Positions 44,236 through 52,200 of a stretch of 64,000 bases of DNA are shown piece by piece. Position 1 is the first letter of the stretch. Each line of letters opens with the position of its first letter. The notes beneath the pieces are model-generated. The model ran no database searches, was not told the origin of the DNA, and saw only the letters and a list, made by a program, of their open reading frames with translations. The DNA lies in the NCBI RefSeq assembly GCF_900108475.1, contig NZ_FNWO01000001.1, positions 337,128 through 401,127 of the forward strand, given 5' to 3'. Both the position numbers and the translations under genes were made by a program. The stretch comes from Magnetospirillum fulvum. Its GTDB lineage: Bacteria; Pseudomonadota; Alphaproteobacteria; Rhodospirillales; Magnetospirillaceae.

Positions 44236-44351
44236 GGCCAAGCTCCTTTTGGTAAAGAGTAATTCAGCTGACGGGATTACAATTCGATAATTATCTTAGA
44301 TTTTCCCGTATTCATATTTCCAGCCCGTGGCCACCCAAACGGCAAACGCCG

Positions 44352-44642
44352 TCAATTCCCCTCAACCATGACAAGACCCTGAGGGGATAAAGCAATATGG
44401 ACGACCTTCCCGTCCTTGAGAGCCCATCCATGCCAGAAATTGTCACACCCCTTCTTGAGGTCGCGAATGTTTTCAAAGCCCGCTTTTTTCATTTTCAGCC
44501 GAGCTGACTGTATTGTGGATCCGTCGATTTTATCCCCGCCAAGGCATTCAGACGCATCAGCAGGCGCCGATATCTGAAGGACGCCCCAGGCAAAGACACA
44601 CGACAGAGCCACCGCCATTAGGGAGAGGTTGATTATCTTCAT
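44352..44642 (-). CDS. Periplasmic PepSY-like protein
   Basis: A 96-residue protein with a signal peptide (cleavage near ADA-SEC, about residue 30). The mature part has the PepSY pattern: LKMKKAGFENIRDLKKGCDN, then FWHGWALKDGKVVHIALSP. Two Cys could form a disulfide. Function unknown. It lies 27 bp downstream of the BON lipoprotein gene and may share its transcript. Confidence 0.65.
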   Translation of the reverse strand: MKIINLSLMAVALSCVFAWGVLQISAPADASECLGGDKIDGSTIQSARLKMKKAGFENIRDLKKGCDNFWHGWALKDGKVVHIALSPQGLVMVEGN

Positions 44643-44669
44643 TGCTGCGGCCCGCCTTTTTAAAAACGG

Positions 44670-44987
44670 CTATCTCACAATAATATTGTTTCTTACCGAA
44701 CGAACCCCATCAACATTTCTCGCGATTTCTCCAGCACGCTCCTTGGCCCTGGCCGAATCGACAAATCCGCTCAACTGAACGATATCCTGCATTGTCTCCA
44801 CATTAATCTGAGAAGACTTCAACGACGCATCGTTCACGATTTGTGCATTGACCTTGGTTGTGACCGTCGCATCATCCACATATTCGCCGGCGGTTTCACG
44901 GCCCGAAAAAACGGTACAGCCCGCGATAACGCCCGATACGGCAAATACCATCAAGGCCCTGCCGACATATCGATATCTGGTATTCAT
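44670..44987 (-). CDS. BON-domain lipoprotein
   Basis: A 105-residue lipoprotein (lipobox IAGC, Cys24) with one BON domain: DDATVTTKVNAQIVNDASLK, IQLSGFVDSARAKERAGEIA-type core (here IVQLSGFVDSARAKERAGEI) and GVRSVRNNIIV. OsmY/DolP-type BON proteins act in envelope stress and membrane binding. It heads a pair with the PepSY-like gene. Confidence 0.85.
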   Translation of the reverse strand: MNTRYRYVGRALMVFAVSGVIAGCTVFSGRETAGEYVDDATVTTKVNAQIVNDASLKSSQINVETMQDIVQLSGFVDSARAKERAGEIARNVDGVRSVRNNIIVR

Positions 44988-45004
44988 GATCTTTCCTTTA
45001 GCTA

Positions 45005-45147
45005 TCTAGAGCGCATTCCACTCAAACGAAGTCAGAATGAAATGCGCGACAAGCCCGAGCGGCGCTTGAGCCACGCTAGCCCCGGAGGGGCTGCGGCCTT
45101 CGGCAAAATCCTAGAGCCGATTCCATTTGAATGGAAAAGGCTCTAGA
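45005..45147. mobile_element. MITE-like element, about 143 bp
   Basis: The ends are imperfect inverted repeats: TCTAGAGCGCATTCCACTCA at 45005-45024 against the reverse of the right end, TCTAGAGCCTTTTCCATTCA at 45147-45128. The right end is itself a strong palindrome (CTAGAGCC...GGCTCTAG, 45111-45146) and the left end contains GCGCATT/AATGCGC. There is no open frame. Elements with TCTAGAGC termini recur in alphaproteobacterial intergenic DNA. It separates the BON gene from the lipoprotein gene at 45357. Confidence 0.55.
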
Positions 45148-45249
45148 ATAGCGATCAGATCCATCTCCCCCACATCAGAAGACATCTATCCTGAATATGG
45201 GATGTCAGCCAAATGAAGTAAAAGAGACGGAATATACTCACGAGAATTA

Positions 45250-45342
45250 CAGATGCCCGAGTGGCGCGTCTGCGCCGCCGTCTCGCCTCTCTGCCTTGGC
45301 GCGGGCATCTGCCGGTTTAGCCGTCTGCCGCCAGAGGCGGCA
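45250..45342 (-). terminator. Tandem hairpins downstream of the repeat lipoprotein gene
   Basis: CAGATGCCCG (45250-45259) pairs with CGGGCATCTG (45302-45311), and TGCCGCC (45326-45332) pairs with GGCGGCA (45336-45342). They lie just past the stop at 45357 and probably end the lpxR-lipoprotein transcript. Confidence 0.5.
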
Positions 45343-45356
45343 TCACGGCCCCTGGA

Positions 45357-45845
45357 TCAATGCGGTACGCACTGAAACGTAATGGTGCGAAGCCCGCTGG
45401 CACTGGTGCCGATGGTGGAGATAACCTGCTCGGCCCCATTGCTCAGGCAATAGCTCTGCGCACTTCGCGACGCATCGACCAACTCCTGGTCAGAGCGGAA
45501 GCTGTAGATCAGGTTAGGATTGTAGGTCTGAGGAGAAACCGGCAGCGGAACCGGGACTATCGCGACACGGACACATTCGAAAACGACGGTCTTGCTGCCA
45601 TCCGGATCGGTGGAAAACATCTTGGCCCGCGGCACGGACTGATAGGGCGTGCAATAGGACGCCGCGCTCTGGTTGGCCTGGACCAGATCCTGGTCGGCGG
45701 AATAGCGATAGGTCACGTTCGGCAGATTCGATTGCACCTGTTGCGGCGCGGTCGCAACCGGAGCACACGAGGCCACCAGCATTCCGACCATGATCGTCGT
45801 CGCCAGCGGGATCAATCCCCGCACCTGAGAGGTAAAGGCAATCAT
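45357..45845 (-). CDS. Lipoprotein with two internal repeats
   Basis: A 162-residue lipoprotein: signal MIAFTSQVRGLIPLATTIMV and lipobox VASC. The mature part is a duplication: TYRYSADQDLVQANQSAASY and IYSFRSDQELVDASRSAQSY, each followed by a Cys, about 65 residues apart. Four Cys may form two disulfides. No known family is recognised. The ATG at 45845 has AGGA 7 nt upstream. It is downstream of lpxR (47-bp gap) on the same strand. Confidence 0.7.
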   Translation of the reverse strand: MIAFTSQVRGLIPLATTIMVGMLVASCAPVATAPQQVQSNLPNVTYRYSADQDLVQANQSAASYCTPYQSVPRAKMFSTDPDGSKTVVFECVRVAIVPVPLPVSPQTYNPNLIYSFRSDQELVDASRSAQSYCLSNGAEQVISTIGTSASGLRTITFQCVPH

Positions 45846-45892
45846 CAGACGATCCTTTCCTAGAGAGAGAAACCCGCCGGACGGAATCCGCA

Positions 45893-46933
45893 TCACAGCG
45901 CGAACGAGAGCGATGCGGTTCCGATGACGTCGGGCGTGGGCTGGTTGTCGTATTCGCGCGTGCGGCGAACCGCACTGAACACGGCCTGGATGTCGTTCGA
46001 CCAGAACAGGGACAACCCGGCCTGGAGATCTCCGACAAACAGCTTCTTATCGACGCTTGGCCCGGAGCGGAACGTATTGCCGTCAAGAAAGATGTTCCGC
46101 CCGACGATCCGGCCCTGCGTCCCGGCAAAGACATAGAACCCGAAATTGCCGTCGAGGTGATCGGCGTCGAAATAGTCGGTGCCCGACAAAGCGGGGCGGA
46201 TGCGCGCCGGGCCGTAATCGGCCTGGAGGTTTCGACCGAACCGGATCATTCCGCCCGCAGCCCCATAGGTGGCAACGGTACCGATCGTCGCCCCCGCTTG
46301 CGGCACAATATCGAAACTAAGACCGGCGGCACTGAACAGAGGCACCCGCCAAAGCCGCTCATAGCTGACCATCCCCGCCAGCTCATTGCGAAGCTGGTAG
46401 CTCCAGCCATGAGCCGGAGCGGCTCCAATGAACTGATGGAAATCGTTCTGGGCCTGCTTGCCCAAGGCTCCCGGTCCGACCAGGCCGATCGTCACTTCGA
46501 GGTGATCGAGCGTGCTGCGGTTGGTTTCCTGAAGCAAACTGACCCCCACATAGGCCCAGCCGGCATAGGGGCGATCCGTCGGATCGGGCGTCGTCGTTGT
46601 CTTGTCGGTTGGCGTGAAGATGCTCTGCCCGACAAACATCGCGTAGCGACGGGACCGATCCCCCGCCTTCGGGGCGGATGAAAAGAGCGGCGCCAAGGCA
46701 CCGACGAAATCGAACGGACCGTTCCAGGCACTGTTCGATGCGATGTCGGGAGAGAGGAAACTCAGCCGCAGCCCCTGCGTAAAGTGCTTGTCAGACGTAT
46801 CGTAGAGAGAATCGTTCTCCTCCAGCAGACTCAACCGGCCAAACTCGTCGGCCTTGGCATCAATAGGAAGAGAGACGCCAATCGCCGCGATTGATCCGAT
46901 CGCCACCGAAAATAACTTTCGCGACATAGCCAC
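45893..46933 (-). CDS. lpxR: LpxR-family lipid A 3'-O-deacylase
   Basis: A 346-residue outer-membrane protein with signal peptide (about 1-28). LpxR removes the 3'-acyloxyacyl group of lipid A. Family motifs: EENDSLYDTSDKHFTQGLRL with the Asn-Asp pair (40-41), DRPYAGWAYVGVSL, and QNDFHQFIG with the likely catalytic His166. The C-terminal strand ends with Leu after alternating hydrophobics, as in a 12-strand barrel. Remodelling of lipid A would change surface charge and immune recognition. Confidence 0.88.
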   Translation of the reverse strand: MAMSRKLFSVAIGSIAAIGVSLPIDAKADEFGRLSLLEENDSLYDTSDKHFTQGLRLSFLSPDIASNSAWNGPFDFVGALAPLFSSAPKAGDRSRRYAMFVGQSIFTPTDKTTTTPDPTDRPYAGWAYVGVSLLQETNRSTLDHLEVTIGLVGPGALGKQAQNDFHQFIGAAPAHGWSYQLRNELAGMVSYERLWRVPLFSAAGLSFDIVPQAGATIGTVATYGAAGGMIRFGRNLQADYGPARIRPALSGTDYFDADHLDGNFGFYVFAGTQGRIVGRNIFLDGNTFRSGPSVDKKLFVGDLQAGLSLFWSNDIQAVFSAVRRTREYDNQPTPDVIGTASLSFAL

Positions 46934-46988
46934 CCCACGTCATTGATAATATTAACTATTATAAAATAAATAATTACCCTAAAAAACT

Positions 46989-47020
46989 CCCATGCCGGCG
47001 GAGAGGGGCGCCAGCATGGG
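46989..47020 (-). terminator. Terminator of csbD
   Basis: On the minus strand a hairpin of CCCATGC/GCATGGG with an inner GGCG/CGCC is followed by AGTTTTTT. Confidence 0.85.
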
Positions 47021-47069
47021 GTATAAATAACCAGGAATAGAGGGGATATCCCTGGACTTGGGCATATTA

Positions 47070-47240
47070 TTACTTCTTCAAAGCATCTTTCAGCCCACCG
47101 ATGCTATTCTGAACCTTTCCGTCGGCCTCGTCCTTCATGCCGTCGGCACAAAGCTTGCTGTCACCAAGAATCCGACCGGTCACCTGCTCGATCGCACCCT
47201 TGACCTGTTTGGCCGATCCGACAATGCGGTCTCTATTCAT
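47070..47240 (-). CDS. CsbD-family stress protein
   Basis: A 56-residue hydrophilic protein: MNRDRIVGSAKQVKGAIEQV then TGRILGDSKLCADGMKDEAD and GKVQNSIGGLKDALKK. This is the CsbD pattern; members are induced by general stress, and the function is unknown. GGGAG lies 4 nt before the ATG. Confidence 0.88.
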   Translation of the reverse strand: MNRDRIVGSAKQVKGAIEQVTGRILGDSKLCADGMKDEADGKVQNSIGGLKDALKK

Positions 47241-47716
47241 GACTCTCCCTTTTCTTAACTGGGCAACTACATCTTGCCCGTTTCAATTATTTTCTGACGT
47301 AGCATTGCCGATTTCATTGGGCGATAGATAGTATCGGAATGTACTCACGCCTCGATTAATACTTAGAGCAGAAGCCATAAGAATTCCGTCGAAGGACGTT
47401 CGGCACGATCCGGCACTCAATGTAGGATCACATCAAACTCAACCTCGAATCAGACGGACATCCTCATTCGAGGATGACAATCTTGAAATAGGTGAATATT
47501 TACATTCAAATAATATTGACGAAGGGAGTATATTCCGTAGCTTGATTTTAGTCAATAAATTACTAAACTTAGTTTTATTGGCAGCGAAGCAGACCAAATC
47601 TAGCTCCAGAGATTGGACGCCTCGAACAAGGCCGGGTGCCTCGTCGCTGCACAAAGCGGCACCGCAGTCTGCCATCAGGGCCAAAGCGCACTTCAGTTAG
47701 GGAAGGACACAAGCCG
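47241..47716. other. 476-bp AT-rich intergenic region
   Basis: No coding sequence is supported. A perfect hairpin CATCCTC, ATTC, GAGGATG is at 47459-47476, and the segment 47490-47580 is markedly AT-rich. It presumably holds the promoters of csbD and of the lipoprotein gene at 47717, but no convincing -35/-10 pair is seen. Confidence 0.5.
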
Positions 47717-48301
47717 TTGACCCGTTTCTCCCGGCGATGGCTGGCGATTGCGGCGGTGATGGGAAGCTTGGCGCTGGCGGGATGCGGCCTGCACCCTCCC
47801 CCCCGAACATTTGTGATTGGCGACCCGCCGCCATCTAATCCGGCTCGGCATTCCCAGACCGGATTTGCCACCATCGAACTGAAAAAAGTAACGGTGCCGG
47901 ATTATCTCGATTCGACCGATATCCTTCGCCGCATCGGTCCCCACGAACTGACCCCCAGCCCAAGCGGACGGTGGGGAGAACGCCTTTCGCTCGGGCTGAC
48001 CGATGCCCTGACCGCCGCCGTGTCACGGCAATTGCCCAACCGCATGGTGACGAACCACCCGATCGCCGCGCCCTTGTGGCGCATCGCCGTCGATGTCGAG
48101 CGGATTGATATCCATGACACGATTTGCGTTCTGTCGGCGCGTTGGTCGATCACCGGACAGGAGAACGCGAAGAAATCCTCCTGGGAACACGCCACCTTCA
48201 GCGAGAGCGCTGCGACGATGGACGATCCGGCGATCGCTGCCGCGATGACCAAAATCGTCAACGATCTGGCCGATCGGATCGTCGCCGAGCTTTACCGCTG
48301 A
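47717..48301 (+). CDS. PqiC-like ABC-transport auxiliary lipoprotein
   Basis: A 194-residue lipoprotein of the PqiC/LetC-like (ABC-type transport auxiliary, DUF330) family, which normally works with MCE proteins in lipid traffic between membranes. Signal MTRFSRRWLAIAAVMGSLAL with lipobox LAGC. Family features: TIELKKVTVPDYLDSTDILR, RWGERLSLGLTDALTAAVSR, WRIAVDVERIDI. A TTG start at 47717 is chosen because AAGGA lies 9 nt upstream. No MCE, permease or ATPase gene is adjacent, which is unusual. Confidence 0.8.
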   Translation: MTRFSRRWLAIAAVMGSLALAGCGLHPPPRTFVIGDPPPSNPARHSQTGFATIELKKVTVPDYLDSTDILRRIGPHELTPSPSGRWGERLSLGLTDALTAAVSRQLPNRMVTNHPIAAPLWRIAVDVERIDIHDTICVLSARWSITGQENAKKSSWEHATFSESAATMDDPAIAAAMTKIVNDLADRIVAELYR

Positions 48302-48335
48302 CCGACCGCCCCATGGCCTCGGTCCATTGCGAGGA

Positions 48336-50363
48336 TCACAACACCCGCTGGCGGTCGTGCAGAATGCGGATGATGTCCAGGGTCTTGACCGCTTGGTCCA
48401 GGGTGACGATCCCGCGCCCTTCCAGGGCGTCGATCTGGCACAGCAGCACCGCCGCCGTCACCATCGCGTCGCCCAGCGCGGTGTGGCGGTCGGTGATAAC
48501 GATCCCATAGCGCTCGCAGATCACGTCGAGCGAATGGCCCGCTTCCGGCCCGTCGAGATAGCTGGACAGAATCATCGTGTCGAGCACCGGATTATCGAAA
48601 CTGAGCCCGATCGCCCGCTCGTTCATCCGCAGGAATTTAAGGTCAAAGGCGGCGTTGTGGGCGACCAGGACCGAATCCGCGATATAGGCGCGAAATTGCG
48701 GCAACACCACCTCGGCGGGCGGCTTGTCCTTGACCGTCGCGTCGGTGATGCCGTGAAAGCGGATCGATTCAACTGGAATCGGCCGTCCGGGATTGACGAC
48801 GCGGTTAAAGCTTTCCCCCGACAGAATGCGTCCATTGACGATCCGCACCCCGGCGATCGAGACGATTCGGTCGCCCTGGGATGGTTGCAGGCCGGTTGTC
48901 TCGGTGTCGAACACGACGAAACTGAGCGATTTCAGCGGTCGTGATCCCAACGCGCCGGTCTCGCGAGCTTGCTCCAGCAAAGCAAGATCGTGGAATTCCG
49001 GTCGGGCCGGCAGGGCCGGACGGTCGTGCCGCCGCTGCTCGATCGCCTTGGGAACGGGCAGACGGACGGCACCACCGCTGTGGGTCCGACGCATGTCCGG
49101 TGTCGCTCCGGCATGGTGGAGCAGCACGTCGCGCAGGGTGATCCCTCCCAGCGCCGACAGCGGCCGCCCCAGCCAACGCTCCAGATCGGCAAGCTCGATC
49201 ATTTCGCCGACCCAACTGAATTCGACCCAGCCCGCCTCTTCGTCGGCCCCGGCGGACAGATCGACCGCAGCGATGCCCACCTGCTCGGCGGTGCGGCGGA
49301 CCAGCGTTTCGATCGCGAGGACCAGCGAGTGCGAGTCGCCGTGCAGCCACACCGGCAACCCGATCACGGTGGCGGAAATATCGCCGTTCAGGCGCGAACA
49401 GACGAACGACAACAATTCGGTCGAGACGATATCGGCCATCGGCCACCACGAGGACAACAGGCGGTCATAGCCTTCGGTCAGTCGCCGCACCGAGCGGCTG
49501 ACGTCGAGGCAATCGCGGTGCGTCTGGGGGGCCTCGCTGGCGGCGGCGGCGATCCGGGCCAGCGGAGCCTCGATCGTCTGGGCCGCCTCGCGCAGCAACT
49601 CGGCCCGCCCGGCCAGCCCGGCCAATTGCGGGGCGGCATCGACCAGGGTGACGACATAGCCGGTCACCGGACCGGCGCCGGTGCGGACCAGGCTCATCCG
49701 GGCCTGGAACAGCATCCGGTCATCGACCGTCCCGGCCAGAAATGGAACACCCCGGGCCGACCGGTCGAGATGGCCGCACAGACGGTCGAAGATGTGAACC
49801 ACCGGCTCGCGCGACAAGGTCTCGAACAGCGAACGCCCCAGCCCCAATTCGGCGGTGGCGCGGAGTTGGTCGAAGGCGACTTCGTTATACAGCACCAATT
49901 GATGCCGCTGATTGCAGACCAGAACGCCTTCGTGCAGATCGTTGAGGATCGCCGCCAGCCGGTTGGAATTTTCCTCGGACCGGCGGGTGGCGGCCGACAA
50001 ACCGGCGGCCAGGTCCGACCTGGCCCGAACCATCCGGGCACAAATCTCGTTAACCGCCTCGGGCAGGGGCGAAATCATCGCGAAGCGTTCGGGATCAATA
50101 CCGGACCGCTCACCGCCATAGGCGATCGCCCGCACCTCGGCCGCCATCTTGCAGATGCTCCGCATCACCAGAAAGTCGATGATTTTCCAAGATACCGCGA
50201 ACAGGGTGGCGGCCCCGGCCAGCGTGACCAGAATCAGCGCGGTGAAGGATTCGGAAACCAGCGGGCCGCGCGACAGCATCGCCCCCGCGGTGACGATCAC
50301 CACGACATTGACGGCAAAAGCCGCTGCAAGCCAAGGAAAGGGGCCCCGCCACTTGACCGGCAC
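48336..50363 (-). CDS. Membrane PAS-type sensor protein fused to a DnaQ-like 3'-5' exonuclease
   Basis: A 675-residue fusion. Two membrane helices (about 10-30 and 42-62), then a HAMP-like region, a PAS domain (about 137-240; LHEGVLVCNQRHQLVLYNEV), a helical linker and a domain that resembles a histidine-kinase body but lacks a clear H box (about 260-440), then a C-terminal DEDDh exonuclease (about 483-665). The exonuclease residues are all visible: DTETTGLQP, HNAAFDLKFL and HTALGDA. GTG start with GGAG 9 nt upstream. Substrate unknown; such sensor-exonuclease fusions occur in proteobacteria. Confidence 0.85.
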   Translation of the reverse strand: MPVKWRGPFPWLAAAFAVNVVVIVTAGAMLSRGPLVSESFTALILVTLAGAATLFAVSWKIIDFLVMRSICKMAAEVRAIAYGGERSGIDPERFAMISPLPEAVNEICARMVRARSDLAAGLSAATRRSEENSNRLAAILNDLHEGVLVCNQRHQLVLYNEVAFDQLRATAELGLGRSLFETLSREPVVHIFDRLCGHLDRSARGVPFLAGTVDDRMLFQARMSLVRTGAGPVTGYVVTLVDAAPQLAGLAGRAELLREAAQTIEAPLARIAAAASEAPQTHRDCLDVSRSVRRLTEGYDRLLSSWWPMADIVSTELLSFVCSRLNGDISATVIGLPVWLHGDSHSLVLAIETLVRRTAEQVGIAAVDLSAGADEEAGWVEFSWVGEMIELADLERWLGRPLSALGGITLRDVLLHHAGATPDMRRTHSGGAVRLPVPKAIEQRRHDRPALPARPEFHDLALLEQARETGALGSRPLKSLSFVVFDTETTGLQPSQGDRIVSIAGVRIVNGRILSGESFNRVVNPGRPIPVESIRFHGITDATVKDKPPAEVVLPQFRAYIADSVLVAHNAAFDLKFLRMNERAIGLSFDNPVLDTMILSSYLDGPEAGHSLDVICERYGIVITDRHTALGDAMVTAAVLLCQIDALEGRGIVTLDQAVKTLDIIRILHDRQRVL

Positions 50364-50580
50364 CGACAGCGTCTCCTCGTAACGATGGCGAACGAAATCT
50401 CTGTTCTTCTATCACGCCGATTACAGACGGCGGCGTCAACCCCGTTGATAACCGCGAACCGGGTCTTCGCCCTATCTCCGAACCGCATAGATAAACGGAT
50501 TCATGGACATATCTATCGACTTCGTCTCGATGAATGCTATAGATTCCCACCTGTTTAAGGGTTTAGCCGGGCGGGGGGCA

Positions 50581-52098
50581 ATGGCTATTGGATGCAGTCG
50601 GGGGTCAATTTCCCTTTTAGCCTTTTTTTTCTTTATAGGCGCGTGGTCCGCTGGAGCGGCAACCTTAGAGGATGAGTTAAGCGAAATCATCTCCAATCAC
50701 CCGCAGATCCAGGCCAAGACCAAGGCGGTCAATTCCGCCACGGAAGGAATCCGTGCCGCGCGGGCGGGCTATTACCCCACGGTGCGGGCTGGCGGCGACC
50801 AGGGCAACGAATATATCGACAGCCCGGATCGTCGCTCGGTCCAGGGACGCCCGTTCAACGACCAGCGCCAGACTGCCAACCTGACCGTCACCCAGAAGAT
50901 TTTCGACGGGTTCGCGACGGAATCCGCCGTCGATGCGGCCAAGATCGGCCGCGACATCTCGACGTCGGACTTGAACGCCACCCGCCAGACCACCCTGCTT
51001 GAAGGGACCACCGCCTATCTCGACATCCTGCGCCAGACCCGGCTGGTCGCGCTGTCGCGCGAGAACGAGCGCAAGGTCGCCGAGCAGCTCAATCTCGAAG
51101 ACGAACGGGTCCGCAAGGGATCGGGCATCACCTCGGACGTGCTGGCGGCGAAGCAGCGGCTCCAGATCGCCAAAGAGCGCCGGGTCAATTTCGAAGGCGG
51201 GTTTCACACCGCCGTCGCCCGCTATACCCAGGTGTTCGGCCATGCTCCCGACGTCGCCGCCCTGACCGATCCGCCGATGCCGCTCGACCAGATCCCGGAC
51301 AGCATCGACGACGTCCTCGCCGCCGCCGAAAAGGGCAACCCGACCCTGGATTCGGCGACGCGCAGCATCGAACTGACCGACGAGCGGCGGCGCGGGGCCG
51401 AGGCAGGCTATTGGCCGACCCTCGATCTGGTCGGCAAGGCCGATTACGAAAACGGCAAGAACGCGGTGATCGGGGTCCGCCGCGACTGGTCGGTGCTGCT
51501 GGTCGCCAATTGGGAATTGTTCTCGGGCTTCAAGACCAACGCTCAGGTCGCCCAGGCCTCATGGGACCACGCCGCCAGCCGCGACAACCGTCTTCAGACC
51601 AGCCGTAAGATCTCCGAGGCGGCCCGCACCGCCTGGCACAAGCTGGAAACCGCCCGCCAGCGTCTCGACCTGCTCGAAAACGCCGCCAACATCGCCGAGG
51701 AAGTGTGGGAAGCGCAAAAGCGCAAGCGCGAGGCCGGGAAGGCCACCGTCCAGGAAGTGATGGACGAGGAAACCCGCATCAACGACGCCCGGATCAATTA
51801 TACCGGGGCCTATTTCGACATGTATCAGGCCGCCTATGAATTGCTGGCGGTGATGGGACGGCTGGAGATCGACAGCCTGAAACGCGACACGCTGCCGCCC
51901 TCGCTGGAACGAACCTCGATGACCGCGCCCCGGCCCTCTCCGGTTCCCGCCCCCCGGACGACCGCCCCGTTGGCCCGTCCGACCGCAGCGCCGCAGCCTA
52001 CTCCCGACACCGAAGCGATCACGGCCCAAGCCAACGAGGCCAATACCGCGATGCTGGAGCGGGTCCGCACCCTGATGCTCCGGCATAGCGGGGAATAA
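50581..52098 (+). CDS. TolC-family outer-membrane efflux protein
   Basis: A 505-residue outer-membrane channel. Signal peptide MAIGCSRGSISLLAFFFFIG to AGA. Two OEP repeats of helical hairpins: SATEGIRAARAGYYPTVRAG ... TQKIFDGFATESAVDAAKIG, and RRGAEAGYWPTLDLVGKADY ... ANWELFSGFKTNAQVAQASW. The C-terminal 90 residues are proline-rich and likely disordered, an extension beyond the barrel. The GGGGGG-preceded ATG at 50581 gives the best signal peptide. No partner pump is adjacent; divergent from the sensor-exonuclease. Confidence 0.92.
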   Translation: MAIGCSRGSISLLAFFFFIGAWSAGAATLEDELSEIISNHPQIQAKTKAVNSATEGIRAARAGYYPTVRAGGDQGNEYIDSPDRRSVQGRPFNDQRQTANLTVTQKIFDGFATESAVDAAKIGRDISTSDLNATRQTTLLEGTTAYLDILRQTRLVALSRENERKVAEQLNLEDERVRKGSGITSDVLAAKQRLQIAKERRVNFEGGFHTAVARYTQVFGHAPDVAALTDPPMPLDQIPDSIDDVLAAAEKGNPTLDSATRSIELTDERRRGAEAGYWPTLDLVGKADYENGKNAVIGVRRDWSVLLVANWELFSGFKTNAQVAQASWDHAASRDNRLQTSRKISEAARTAWHKLETARQRLDLLENAANIAEEVWEAQKRKREAGKATVQEVMDEETRINDARINYTGAYFDMYQAAYELLAVMGRLEIDSLKRDTLPPSLERTSMTAPRPSPVPAPRTTAPLARPTAAPQPTPDTEAITAQANEANTAMLERVRTLMLRHSGE

Positions 52099-52186
52099 AA
52101 AAAGCGGTCGATCCCAGTCTCACAGGACGACCGCCCGGATCGAAGGCTCCGGTCGGGAGAAGAGGCAACGCCTCGCCTCCCGACCG
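52097..52186 (-). terminator. Terminator of the glg operon (two hairpins)
   Basis: On the minus strand CGGTCGGGAG/CTCCCGACCG (52186-52150) is followed by GCGGTCG/CGACCGC (52134-52104) and a run of seven T (52103-52097). It lies directly after the glgP stop; the T run overlaps the end of the tolC-like gene's 3' flank. Confidence 0.85.
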
Positions 52187-52200
52187 GTCGAACCTTTCGC

